Below, in pieces: positions 45,430 to 54,598 of a DNA stretch of 64,000 nucleotides. The translations under genes were made by a program, and so were the position numbers. The notes under the pieces are model-generated. The model ran no database searches. It saw only the letters and a list, made by a program, of their open reading frames with translations, and was not told the DNA's origin. Origin of the DNA: Prevotella illustrans. Its GTDB lineage: Bacteria > Bacteroidota > Bacteroidia > Bacteroidales > Bacteroidaceae. Position 1 is the first letter of the stretch, and every line of letters begins with the position of its first letter. The DNA lies in assembly GCF_017426725.1 (NCBI RefSeq), contig NZ_JAERMS010000002.1, positions 1 to 64,000 of the forward strand, read 5' to 3'.

Positions 45430-46728
45430 ATGAAAAACGTTATATATACTTTGGCGCTGGTCATGCTTGCCCTGCTGTCGTCGTGTACCGAAGACAAGAC
45501 GCTTGCGGAGGTTTCCCCAAGTCTCATGATAGATTATCCCACGAACGTGAAAAACCTCAAGGTGGTTTCGGAGAAGATCGAATTCACCAACCTTACGTCG
45601 GGCGAGAAGACGAGTGTGGCCCGTTCCGGCAACATTCGGTTGCCGGAAGGACTTTACGACTGTGTGTATTCGGCCGATGTGACCTACGATAACGGTGACG
45701 GAACAGAGGTCGCCACGGCGAAAGGACACCTCACCGGAAAGGCTGAAAACATCACCCTCACGGGAGCGTCGGAAAGTCTTCGGATAGAGACTTTCCTCTC
45801 GGCGGCAAACGAAGACTTCATCTTCGAGGAGATATTCTTTGCCGGCACGTTGCGCGCTTCGGGGTCGCAATATTATGGCGACGGGTACATCAAGATATTC
45901 AATAACACCGACCATGTGCTCTATGCCGATGGCCTGGCCTTCTGTGAGTCGAAGTTTAAGTCGGTGCAATATTTTGAATACTCGCCCGACATTCGCAAAG
46001 ACACGTTCACGGTGTGGTCTGTTTACGTGATTCCCGGTAATGGAACGGAACATCCGGTTATGCCTGGTAAGTCGCTGCTCATCTGCGACACGGGCATCGA
46101 CCATCGGGTGGCCAATCCCAATTCATTCGATTTGAGCAAGGCCGACTTTGAGTGGTATGACATTTCCACATCCCCCTCTCATTTGGATATAGACAGTCCC
46201 ACGGTGCCCAATCTGGACAAGTGGTATTGCTACACGTTGAGTTTCTATGTCCTGCACAACAGAGGCTTCACGTCGTTTGCCCTCGCCCGCATCCCGAAAA
46301 ACGTCACTAAGGAGCAGTATCTCAAAGACTATCTGTACACCTATTATTATACGATGTATCTTCCGCAAGGCACTTTCCCCATGCAACAGACGGCTTATAA
46401 GATTCCCAATGCGTGGATTGTGGACGGGGTGAATTGTAGTGTGCAGAGCAGCCGGCTGTGGAACATCCTCCCGCCGTCGGTGGATGCGGGGTGGACACAC
46501 GTCGGGCATGTGGACCACGACAAGACTCGCTACTTCAAAAGCATCCGCCGCAAGTTGCAGTTTATAGACGGCAAAGGTGTCATACACCTACAAGACACCA
46601 ACAATTCCACCGAAGATTTCAACACAGAGTGCATTCCCTCGGTGATAGAGGAGCAGGGCACGGCCATCAGTGCGGACGGCACGAAGGCTTCGACACATAC
46701 CTACGATGGCGTGACTCCGAAGAAGTAA
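45430..46728 (+). CDS. DUF4876 lipoprotein, 432 aa
   Basis: A Bacteroidota lipoprotein family (DUF4876) usually found beside TonB-dependent receptors; function unknown. The start MKNVIYTLALVMLALLSSCT (45430) gives a lipobox cysteine at residue 19; an ATG at 45409 adds seven residues. An N-terminal Ig-like domain (about 30-125; PEGLYDCVYSADVTYDNGDG) is followed by a lamin-tail-like domain (FEEIFFAGTLRASG-QYYGDGYIKIFNNTD near residue 140) and a long beta-rich end. It lies 34 bases after the receptor stop. By analogy with HmuY or SusD it could be the surface substrate-capturing partner (inference). Confidence 0.85.
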   Translation: MKNVIYTLALVMLALLSSCTEDKTLAEVSPSLMIDYPTNVKNLKVVSEKIEFTNLTSGEKTSVARSGNIRLPEGLYDCVYSADVTYDNGDGTEVATAKGHLTGKAENITLTGASESLRIETFLSAANEDFIFEEIFFAGTLRASGSQYYGDGYIKIFNNTDHVLYADGLAFCESKFKSVQYFEYSPDIRKDTFTVWSVYVIPGNGTEHPVMPGKSLLICDTGIDHRVANPNSFDLSKADFEWYDISTSPSHLDIDSPTVPNLDKWYCYTLSFYVLHNRGFTSFALARIPKNVTKEQYLKDYLYTYYYTMYLPQGTFPMQQTAYKIPNAWIVDGVNCSVQSSRLWNILPPSVDAGWTHVGHVDHDKTRYFKSIRRKLQFIDGKGVIHLQDTNNSTEDFNTECIPSVIEEQGTAISADGTKASTHTYDGVTPKK

Positions 46729-46747
46729 ACGACTAAAAACAAAAAAT

Positions 46748-48283
46748 GTGGATAAGAAGACAGTTCAATTTCTGATAGCGGTTTCGCTTGTTTCCTTTGG
46801 CTGCGTGGCATCGGCAAAGGCTACCGACGATGTGGTGGAACGACAGGTGGAGCACCGGAGCGACACTCGTTCATGGTTTCCGGATATCTATCTCAATCCT
46901 GCCATGCAATGGAATCGTTACCGGTATTCGCTGAATCGCTTGAGCGCGACCTACACCGACAGCCGAGCCACCCTTCCGCAACAGCTGGAATATGGTGATA
47001 AGGTAGCGGCCGCAGGGGGCGATATAGACGCTTTTCTGCGAAAAAAGATGATTTCCCTGTGGGGAACAGCCCACTACGCCAATGGCAAGACCCACCACAT
47101 ACGCTACAACGAAACCACCGATTTCGACCTCCTTTACCCCTATGTCATGGCCGATACCATCGGGGGAGGGGGCTCGCGAAAGGAGACTTACGACTTCATG
47201 GGAGGATTTGCCTATCACAAGAACAGATGGACGGTCGGCGTGGAAGGTCGCTATACGGCCCGGTTGGAATATCGGACGGTGGATCCCCGCCCCAAAAATC
47301 TCACGGGTTATTTGAAAGTGAAGGCGGGAATGGCCTATTCCGGACTGTTCAATGGGACTTATGAAGGCGGGCTGTCGGCAGGTTTCCGACGATACAAGCA
47401 GACGAATACGCTTGAGTTTTATAACGAAACATCGCGACCGGTCGTCTATCAGCTTACCGGACTGGGCATGGATTATTACCGTTTCAGGGGTTCCTACACT
47501 TCCACTTACTATAAAGGGCTGGGGTGGGAGGCCACCATGGAACTACGTCCTGTGATCCCTCGAAATGGCGTATATGTCTCGTTGAGCTACAGTTCTCTAT
47601 CGATAGAGAAAATCATTTCCGACCTCAACGAATTGCCTTTGACGAAGTTGGAATTACGACATCAGGGCTTTGAAGCCGGCTATATGCACAAAGGACAAAC
47701 CTGCACGTGGGGTGTGAGGCTGGCGGAGACCTACGACGGGCGTCGGGGAATAGAAAACATCTTCGGTTCGGCACAAGATAACATCTATCCGCAGATTGCT
47801 TCCGGCCGGCAGTATCAAGAGACCCGATGGAAGCTCTCGGGCGCTCTGTTATGCCAATATCGCCCGTCGGGCATGGCTGTATATGACCTTTCGTTGAGCC
47901 AACACTACCGTCACATCCGCGAAACCTATGCCGAACCGTGGCGGAAGATGGCCTCTTCGGCACAGGTCTCGGCTCTCTCGCTGAAAGGAATGTGGCGGAT
48001 GAAGCAGTGGCTTTTACAAACTTCCGCACATCTGGACTACATTTGGAACAGCCGTTGCAACATGGTGCTGAACGGAAGTGTCAATGAGAATATGATGGTG
48101 CCCGTGTACCATCGTTACGCTTTCTATGGTAACAACCGTTATGATGCCGGTTTACGGGCCGAAGCCAACTATGCCGTGAAACGCGACTACTGCGTGTTTG
48201 TTGTCGCTAATTGGGACTACGCGCACTACATGAAGACAGAACACAACAGCCTCCTGCGCCTCTCATTGGGCCTGGAATTCTGA
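46748..48283 (+). CDS. DUF6850-type outer membrane beta-barrel protein, 511 aa
   Basis: An outer-membrane protein of the DUF6850 family. The start is GTG at 46748; an overlapping ATG at 46746 in another frame stops after nine codons. A signal peptide (VQFLIAVSLVSFGCVASAKA) precedes many amphipathic strands with aromatic girdle residues, such as YKGLGWEATMELRP and GVYVSLSYSSL, ending in SLLRLSLGLEF with a terminal phenylalanine typical of BAM-assembled barrels. It sits 19 bases after the DUF4876 gene. GC is high like its neighbours. Function unknown; perhaps a second channel or a structural partner of the receptor. Confidence 0.82.
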   Translation: MDKKTVQFLIAVSLVSFGCVASAKATDDVVERQVEHRSDTRSWFPDIYLNPAMQWNRYRYSLNRLSATYTDSRATLPQQLEYGDKVAAAGGDIDAFLRKKMISLWGTAHYANGKTHHIRYNETTDFDLLYPYVMADTIGGGGSRKETYDFMGGFAYHKNRWTVGVEGRYTARLEYRTVDPRPKNLTGYLKVKAGMAYSGLFNGTYEGGLSAGFRRYKQTNTLEFYNETSRPVVYQLTGLGMDYYRFRGSYTSTYYKGLGWEATMELRPVIPRNGVYVSLSYSSLSIEKIISDLNELPLTKLELRHQGFEAGYMHKGQTCTWGVRLAETYDGRRGIENIFGSAQDNIYPQIASGRQYQETRWKLSGALLCQYRPSGMAVYDLSLSQHYRHIRETYAEPWRKMASSAQVSALSLKGMWRMKQWLLQTSAHLDYIWNSRCNMVLNGSVNENMMVPVYHRYAFYGNNRYDAGLRAEANYAVKRDYCVFVVANWDYAHYMKTEHNSLLRLSLGLEF

Positions 48284-48325
48284 TTTTAATTTTAAATAAA
48301 TATTCAATTAAAAACTCTAAAGACT

Positions 48326-50104
48326 ATGATGAAAAAATTACTCCTATTGTTTGTAATGTTAACAATCGTGGCTGCTGTCCACGCTGCGGACATCAAGTAT
48401 CAGTGGCACCACACTATTTATGGAAAGACCAAAGCCGGAAACACGCCTGTTTCCATCATCAAGACTACTGATGGTAACTATGTGGCATTTGCCTCTTTCG
48501 GTTCTAACACTCTTACCGGAACCAATGTTTATTTCGACGGGGAACCGTTTAAAGACGCTGAAGGCAAAGCCATTGAGGGATGCCCGTATGCGGGAAATAA
48601 TGACAATGCGGTAAATCATAATCTCTTGTTGCAGAAATACAATCAGCAGACTGGGGAAGTACTTTGGACGGTGTACTCGGATAAAGGTTATCTGTACAAT
48701 AATCAAGCCATTTATCCGACATCAGACGGAGGACTGATTATGATTTCCGATGTGCGCAATCTCGCCAACAAGACAGAAACTACGCTTTTCCGAATGGTCG
48801 GGGCTGACAACAAAAAGACCGAAGTGAGCTACACACCGGCCGGAAACGAAAAGACCTCCACCGTTGAAGGTGTCATCGCCAAGATAGATAAAGACGGGAA
48901 AGTGAAATGGGCAAAGTTGATAGCCACCACCACTCATCCTACCATCGAAGGCAAGGATTACGGTGGATACGCTGCTTATTATCGCGGAGTAGTGGTGGAT
49001 AGTAAAGAAAATATTTATGTCTGTGGTAATTACATGTCTTCTATGACATTTATCAAACGTGATGGGACAGAGGAAACTCATGAGGCAAAGAATACGGCAG
49101 CTTGGGATGGAACCATACAGACCTCTGCCGGCGACCCATTTATTGCCAAACTCGACAAGGATGGCTATCTACTCCAGTTCATGACAGAAGACGAGAGTAG
49201 CATCAAGTTTGCTTCGTTTGATAAGATGGTCATTAAAAACGATATTATCTATGTAAGTGGACGGATCGTGGGAGACGGTACATCTACCATCAAGTTTGGT
49301 GATATTACTTTGAAACCTAATAACTGCTGGAGTATTTATTATGCGTCTTTAAACTGTAACAATTTGAGCATCAATTATATGAAGTCATTCGTGACAGGGA
49401 AATTCAACGGGAAAAACCAAGGGATACAAAATAAAAATCTACAGTATTGTAACGGGAGTCTTTATATCACAGGATTGCTAATAGGAAGCATGGCAGATGA
49501 TGAAGCTTCATCCCCTTTTATCGCAACAACGGATAGATGGTATGAAGCAATGGTTGTGAAAGTGGATGCCCAAAATGGTAAACGTCTTGCCGCAGGCACA
49601 GATGGGAAAGGTATTAGTGGAGCATTTGCCGTTGTCGAAACAAAAGATCCGTCTTCTATATGGCTTTATGGGTATGCTTTGTCGGGAATGTCTAGACTTA
49701 ATAAATATACACTTGAAGGTGATAAATTGGTAAAGGGAACCGAACAGGTGGCACTTAATGAAGCTTCAATTGGTATGGTGTGTGACCCATTGGTAGATGG
49801 TACTGGAATCATCACTATGGGAAGGACACGTAATAACTCTGGTAAAGTTTGGGGAACCTCTGCTGAACCTACAGAATTCTTTAATTGGGGGCTTGTTCTC
49901 TGTAAACATACCTGCGAAGATTTTCTTCCAGCCACGCCTACCGCCATCGATGGTATTATCATGCAAAAAGTTAAGGCAACTGACTATAATGTTTATTCGC
50001 TTGCCGGTATGCTTATTAAGAAAGCCAAGAGTTTGAAGGAGGCTATTAGCGGTTTGCCTTCCGGACTTTACATCATCGGTGGTAAGAAGATTATCGTGAA
50101 GTAA
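48326..50104 (+). CDS. Secreted beta-rich protein with T9SS-like C-terminal tail, 592 aa
   Basis: No specific family recognised. The signal peptide MMKKLLLLFVMLTIVAAVHA is clear (start 48326 or 48329). The body has repeated SBBP/propeller-like strands: TTDGNYVAFASFGS, YPTSDGGLIMISDVRN, VIAKIDKDGKVKWAKLI, VVDSKENIYVCGNY, PFIAKLDKDGYLLQF. The final about 40 residues (YNVYSLAGMLIKKAKSLKEA and then LPSGLYIIGGKKIIVK) match the type IX secretion C-terminal sorting-domain pattern. GC is lower here (hand-counted lines 37-45%) than in the genes on either side. It is the likely exported or surface-attached member of the cassette. Role unknown. Confidence 0.8.
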   Translation: MMKKLLLLFVMLTIVAAVHAADIKYQWHHTIYGKTKAGNTPVSIIKTTDGNYVAFASFGSNTLTGTNVYFDGEPFKDAEGKAIEGCPYAGNNDNAVNHNLLLQKYNQQTGEVLWTVYSDKGYLYNNQAIYPTSDGGLIMISDVRNLANKTETTLFRMVGADNKKTEVSYTPAGNEKTSTVEGVIAKIDKDGKVKWAKLIATTTHPTIEGKDYGGYAAYYRGVVVDSKENIYVCGNYMSSMTFIKRDGTEETHEAKNTAAWDGTIQTSAGDPFIAKLDKDGYLLQFMTEDESSIKFASFDKMVIKNDIIYVSGRIVGDGTSTIKFGDITLKPNNCWSIYYASLNCNNLSINYMKSFVTGKFNGKNQGIQNKNLQYCNGSLYITGLLIGSMADDEASSPFIATTDRWYEAMVVKVDAQNGKRLAAGTDGKGISGAFAVVETKDPSSIWLYGYALSGMSRLNKYTLEGDKLVKGTEQVALNEASIGMVCDPLVDGTGIITMGRTRNNSGKVWGTSAEPTEFFNWGLVLCKHTCEDFLPATPTAIDGIIMQKVKATDYNVYSLAGMLIKKAKSLKEAISGLPSGLYIIGGKKIIVK

Positions 50105-50125
50105 AAACAATGTGATTAATTTTTT

Positions 50126-50173
50126 GCAAGTCTGGCAGAGGCTGTTTTTCCATCGTCTTCTGCCGGACTTCGC
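50126..50173 (+). other. Intercistronic hairpin before the M16 gene
   Basis: GCAAGTCTGGCAGAG (50126-50140) pairs with 50157-50173, with one bulged base and one G-U pair, around a loop of about 16 bases. It ends 21 bases before the M16 ATG. There is no T-tract after it, so processing or mRNA stability is more likely than termination. Confidence 0.65.
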
Positions 50174-50194
50174 AATTTGAAATATCCTCTCTAC

Positions 50195-53017
50195 ATGAAG
50201 AAAAACTATTTTTGGCTGCTGTTCCTGTTTCCGTTTGTGGCTTCCGCCCAACCATTGGAACAGGACGCTTCCTTTCTTACGGGCACACTGAAGAACGGGC
50301 TGACCTACTATATCCGCCACAACGCCAAGGAGCCGGGCATTGCCGACTTCTACATCGCCCAGCGGGTGGGTTCTATTCTCGAAGAACCCCGGCAGCGTGG
50401 ATTGGCCCACTTTCTGGAACACATGGCTTTCAACGGCACAACAAACTTCCGGGGCGAAGGCAAATCGCCGGGCATAGTGCCGTGGTGTGAGAGCGTTGGG
50501 GTGAAGTTCGGGGCCAATCTCAATGCCTATACGAGCGTAGACCAAACGGTGTACAATATCTCGGCCGTGCCTGTGAAGCGTGAAGCCGTGCTCGACTCGG
50601 CCCTGCTCATCCTGCACGACTGGAGCCACGACCTGCTGCTCGCCGACAAGGAGATAGACAAGGAGCGCGGGGTGATACACGAGGAGTGGCGCACGCGCCG
50701 TGCCGGAAAGGCCACACAGCGCATGATGGAGCGGGTGCTGCCGGTGGTCTATCGGGGCACGAAATATGAAGACTGCCTGCCCATCGGCTCGATGGACATC
50801 GTAGATCATTTCCTCTACCAAGACCTGCGCGACTATTACAAGAAATGGTATCGCCCGGACTTGCAGGCCGTCATCGTAGTGGGTGACATCAAGCCGGCCG
50901 AGGTGGAGGCGAAGATCAAGCGTCTGTTCGGTGCTATTCCCCGGCCCAAGCGTGTCGCGGAGCGCATCTATTATCCTGTGACCGACAACGATCGGATGAT
51001 AGTGGCCACCGACCGCGACAGCGAGCAGCCCATCATGCTGGCCAACCTCTACATGAAGCACGATGTTGTGCCCGACGGGAAGAAGACCGACGTTGGCTAT
51101 CTGCGGGACAGTTACATCGAGTCGCTCATCACCTCGATGCTCAACGCCCGTTTGCAGGAACTGCAACAACAGGCTGTTCCGCCCTTCCTCTCGGCTACGG
51201 CTCATGCCGGTCGTTTTCTCGTTTCGCGCACCAAGGATGCTTTCTGGCTTTCTTTCGGCTGTAGGCAGGAGAACGTGAAAGGCTCGTTTGATGCTGTGAT
51301 AGGGGAGAGCGAGCGTGCCCGCCGCTATGGCTTCACCGCGAGCGAACTGCAGCGTGCGCAAGACAGACAGCTGAAGGTGGCCGAGCGTCAATATGCCGAG
51401 CGCGACGATCGGCGCAACCGCTACTTCGTGAATAAGGCTTTGCAGCATTTCCTCTCGGCCGAACCGGTGGTCACGGAGGCTTTTCAGCTTGAACTGATCA
51501 GGGAATTCAACCGTACCGTCACACCGGAGCAGGTGAACAGGGTGGCGAAAGAGCTGATTTCAGACAAGAATCAGGTGCTCGTTGTCTATGCGCCGGACAA
51601 ACCTGAGTTTAAACTGCCGCCGAACGACACGCTTGAGCAGTATGTGCTCGACGCGCAGGCGAAGGCTTATAAGCCTTACAACGAACCGGAACTTGCCGGC
51701 GAACTCATCTCTCGGCTGCCCAAACCGGGAAAAATCATCGGCGAACGAGTAGGCTTGCACGGAACAAAAGTACTGGAACTGAGCAACGGCACCACCGTCT
51801 ACGTCAAGCGAACCGATTTCAGCAAAGACCAGATAGCCATGCGCCTGTGGGGCGAGGGTGGCACTTCGCGCTATCCCGACAGCGATGCGCTCAACTTCCC
51901 GTTTGTCGCAAGTGCCATTACTAATGCCGGTGTGGGGAATTTCGACAAGAACACGTTACGCAAGATGCTCTCGTCGAAGATAGCCGGAGTGACTCCTTCT
52001 CTTAACGACGACACGCAGCAACTCTCCGGAAAGTCGTCGATCAAAGACCTGAAGACGATGCTAGAACTTACCTATCTTTACTTCGCACAGCCCCGACGCG
52101 ACACCGTTGCCTTCAATGGAGAAATAGACCGCATGCGCTCTTTCCTGACCAACAGGGAGGCCAACCCGCAGGTGAGCTACAACGATTCGCTGGTGTCGGT
52201 ACTCTATGGCAACCATCCGCGCATGCAGCCTACCAAGCGAGAGACGCTCGACCGTGTATCCTACGACCGCGTGTGGCAGATATACCGGGAGAGTTTTGCC
52301 GATGCTTCCAAGTTCAAGATGCTGCTGGTGGGCAACATCGACATCGACTCCTTGCGACCTTTGCTTTGCCAATATATCGCCACACTGCCGTCGAGCAAGA
52401 ATCATACGGCGGCGGCCGAACCGGTGGGCGGAAAGAAATATCCTACTCCCAACGTGCGCAAGGCCGACGAGACGCATCTTTTCAGAAAACCGATGAATAC
52501 GCCCTCAGCGCTGGTTAATATCTTCTACACCTTTGAGGAACCTTACACGCCCAAGAGCGACCTTGCCTTAGACGTGCTGCAACGGGTGTTGCAAATGGCT
52601 TATACTGACAGTGTGCGCGAGGAGAAAGGCGGCACGTATGGGGTGAGTGTAGACTATGCGCTCGAGAAAGACAACCATCCCACAGCCATGTTACGCATAT
52701 CCTTCCGCACCGATCCCGCCAAGTACGAGGCACTGATACCGATCGTCTACAGGCAGGTGGCGCACATCGCCAACCGGGGACCTAACCCCATAAGCATGGA
52801 CAAGGTGAAGAAATATCTGTTGAAAACATACGGACAGAACGTTATAGATAACGGCTATTGGGATTATGTTATCTATCATCAGCTACAAGACGGCATCGAT
52901 TTCCACACCGGCTACGAACAACTGGTACGCAACCTCACGGCCGGAGATGTGCAGCAGATGGCGAAAGACCTTCTCGGCAGCCGTCGGCGCATCGAAGTGA
53001 CGATGCTGAGTGAATAG
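50195..53017 (+). CDS. Exported M16 (pitrilysin-type) zinc metallopeptidase, 940 aa
   Basis: A clamshell zinc peptidase expected in the periplasm. The start MKKNYFWLLFLFPFVASAQP (50195) gives a cleavable signal peptide. The zinc motif HFLEH is at residues 72-76 and E153 is 77 residues after H76, exactly the spacing in pitrilysin and insulysin. A second, inactive M16 domain pair fills the C-terminal half (after about residue 500; RKMLSSKIAGVTPSLNDDTQ). Size and layout match PqqL/FusC, the periplasmic M16 peptidases that process substrates brought in by TonB receptors. GC is very high (a counted line 67%). It ends the cassette. Confidence 0.93.
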   Translation: MKKNYFWLLFLFPFVASAQPLEQDASFLTGTLKNGLTYYIRHNAKEPGIADFYIAQRVGSILEEPRQRGLAHFLEHMAFNGTTNFRGEGKSPGIVPWCESVGVKFGANLNAYTSVDQTVYNISAVPVKREAVLDSALLILHDWSHDLLLADKEIDKERGVIHEEWRTRRAGKATQRMMERVLPVVYRGTKYEDCLPIGSMDIVDHFLYQDLRDYYKKWYRPDLQAVIVVGDIKPAEVEAKIKRLFGAIPRPKRVAERIYYPVTDNDRMIVATDRDSEQPIMLANLYMKHDVVPDGKKTDVGYLRDSYIESLITSMLNARLQELQQQAVPPFLSATAHAGRFLVSRTKDAFWLSFGCRQENVKGSFDAVIGESERARRYGFTASELQRAQDRQLKVAERQYAERDDRRNRYFVNKALQHFLSAEPVVTEAFQLELIREFNRTVTPEQVNRVAKELISDKNQVLVVYAPDKPEFKLPPNDTLEQYVLDAQAKAYKPYNEPELAGELISRLPKPGKIIGERVGLHGTKVLELSNGTTVYVKRTDFSKDQIAMRLWGEGGTSRYPDSDALNFPFVASAITNAGVGNFDKNTLRKMLSSKIAGVTPSLNDDTQQLSGKSSIKDLKTMLELTYLYFAQPRRDTVAFNGEIDRMRSFLTNREANPQVSYNDSLVSVLYGNHPRMQPTKRETLDRVSYDRVWQIYRESFADASKFKMLLVGNIDIDSLRPLLCQYIATLPSSKNHTAAAEPVGGKKYPTPNVRKADETHLFRKPMNTPSALVNIFYTFEEPYTPKSDLALDVLQRVLQMAYTDSVREEKGGTYGVSVDYALEKDNHPTAMLRISFRTDPAKYEALIPIVYRQVAHIANRGPNPISMDKVKKYLLKTYGQNVIDNGYWDYVIYHQLQDGIDFHTGYEQLVRNLTAGDVQQMAKDLLGSRRRIEVTMLSE

Positions 53018-53037
53018 TCTAAGACTCTATGTATTAA

Positions 53038-53080
53038 AAAGGCTCGGTATGCAAATATTCACACCGAGCCTTTATTTTTT
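53038..53080 (+). terminator. Bidirectional terminator between the cassette and the permease gene
   Basis: AAAGGCTCGGT (53038-53048) pairs perfectly with ACCGAGCCTTT (53063-53073), followed by TTTTTT at 53075-53080 on the plus strand. On the minus strand it is followed by TTTTTAAT, so it may also terminate the permease transcript. Confidence 0.85.
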
Positions 53081-53092
53081 GCACTTAGCAAT

Positions 53093-54400
53093 TTAACCAA
53101 ATATAAAGTTTACGATAAATAGGAGAGAGAGGATAATCAAAGTCAGATTTAGTTCTTTCCATCGCCCCGTACATGCTTTTAATATTACAAAGCTTAAAAT
53201 ACCCAAGCAGATACCATCGGCGATAGAGTAGCATAATACCATCGTTATCATTGTAATAAAAGCAGGGAATGCTTCACTCACATCTGTCAAATTAATCTTC
53301 TTGACACTATCAATCATTAATACACCCACCAAGACAAGAGCACCACTTGTTGCGGCACTGGGAATCAAAAGGAAAATAGGAGCAAGGAATAGGGATAACA
53401 AGAAAAGCAAACCAACAAAAGCTGAGGTTACGCCGGATTTTCCTCCTTCAGCAATTCCGGACGCACTTTCTACGTAGGTTGTAAGCGTACTGGATCCCAG
53501 GAACGCTCCACAGGTGGTGCCGATCGCGTCACTCATCATGGCTTCTTTAATATGAGGAATCGTACCATCTTCTTTAACGATTTTCGTTTTATAAGCCAAA
53601 CCGACCAGTGTTCCAACAGTATCAAAGATGTTAACGAGAAGCAAAGATATAACAACCAAAACAGATTTAAAATTAAGCAGTCCGTTAAAATCAAACTGCA
53701 TGAATATCGGTTTGAGACTTTGGGGCGTAGAAACAGGCAGCCAATCGTTGGGTATTGCCGTAACTCCCATCGGGATGCCTACGACAGTTGTTATTACAAT
53801 GCTGTAAAAGAGGGCACCTTTAACTTGTTTGGCCATCAATATTCCACTTAAAACAATAGCTATCACGCCCAGTATTGCTGTCGGAGTAAATTTACCCAAT
53901 CCGACAAAGGTAGCTGGATTAGCAACTATAATATCAGCATTCTTTAAACCAATGAATGCTATGAACATACCAATACCTGCTGATATAGCAAATCTAAGGT
54001 TCTCAGGAATAGCGGCAAGAATATGCTCACGGACATTAATAAAAGTAATTAACAAAAAAAGAATCCCTTCAACAAGCATAATTGCTAAGGACTGTTGCCA
54101 GGTATAGCCCATAGCTTGGCATAGCGTATAAGCAAAAAAAGCATTCAATCCCATACTTGGTGCTTGGGCAAATGGTAATTTGGCCATGAATGCTAATAAG
54201 AATGTGGCAATTGCAGAAGCAATTGCTGTTGCTGTAAACAAGGCGGCCTTATCCATTCCCGTAGAACTCAAGATGGCGGGATTGACTGCCAAGATATAGC
54301 TCATTGTCAAAAAAGTTGTTGCACCTGCGACAATCTCAGTTTTAAAACTCGCTTTTTGAGAATCGAATCCCAAAAACTTTTCAAAGATCTTTGTTTGCAT
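53093..54400 (-). CDS. NCS2 (AzgA-type) purine permease, 435 aa
   Basis: An inner-membrane proton symporter for adenine, guanine or hypoxanthine. AzgA-type marks are present: N-terminal FLGFDSQKASFKTEIVAGAT-TFLTMSYIL, PSMGLNAFFAYT near residue 84 (substrate motif), SAGIGMFIAFIGLKNADI near residue 140, and NIFDTVGTLVGLA near residue 265 with the conserved GSSTLTTYVESASGIAEGGKSG segment near residue 305. About 13-14 hydrophobic segments are visible. The length matches. It is a single gene; the tRNA-Ser terminator lies upstream. Which purine it prefers cannot be told. Confidence 0.93.
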   Translation of the reverse strand: MQTKIFEKFLGFDSQKASFKTEIVAGATTFLTMSYILAVNPAILSSTGMDKAALFTATAIASAIATFLLAFMAKLPFAQAPSMGLNAFFAYTLCQAMGYTWQQSLAIMLVEGILFLLITFINVREHILAAIPENLRFAISAGIGMFIAFIGLKNADIIVANPATFVGLGKFTPTAILGVIAIVLSGILMAKQVKGALFYSIVITTVVGIPMGVTAIPNDWLPVSTPQSLKPIFMQFDFNGLLNFKSVLVVISLLLVNIFDTVGTLVGLAYKTKIVKEDGTIPHIKEAMMSDAIGTTCGAFLGSSTLTTYVESASGIAEGGKSGVTSAFVGLLFLLSLFLAPIFLLIPSAATSGALVLVGVLMIDSVKKINLTDVSEAFPAFITMITMVLCYSIADGICLGILSFVILKACTGRWKELNLTLIILSLLFIVNFIFG

Positions 54401-54456
54401 AGTTGATTTATTAACGATTATATGGGTATATATTTATCATAATAGCAATTATATCA

Positions 54457-54511
54457 AAAACTGACAGCAACTAAGACTCTGCTTTAGCGAGATATAGTTG
54501 TTGTCAGTTTT
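54457..54511 (-). terminator. Terminator after tRNA-Ser
   Basis: A 17-bp stem (54457-54473 with 54495-54511, one G-U pair in plus-strand RNA), followed on the minus strand by TTTTTGATAT. A smaller 10-bp hairpin (54546-54555 with 54566-54575) lies between it and the tRNA. It falls in the 198-base gap before the permease start. Confidence 0.7.
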
Positions 54512-54598
54512 CATATATAGTTAACTCTTCTGATTCTAAAAACAAATTGCTGCAAACTCACAGTCTTGCAGCAATCTAAAATGGACTTTATGTCCCTA

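Noticed and set aside
45406-46104. 232-residue antisense frame over the DUF4876 gene
   Set aside because: Shadow of a lipoprotein gene with signal peptide and correct spacing on the plus strand.
49766-51448. 560-residue open frame on the minus strand across the end of the secreted-protein gene and the M16 gene
   Set aside because: It is antisense to clearly coding, GC-rich sequence with intact M16 motifs. Long antisense frames are expected from that codon bias, and the peptide shows no family features.
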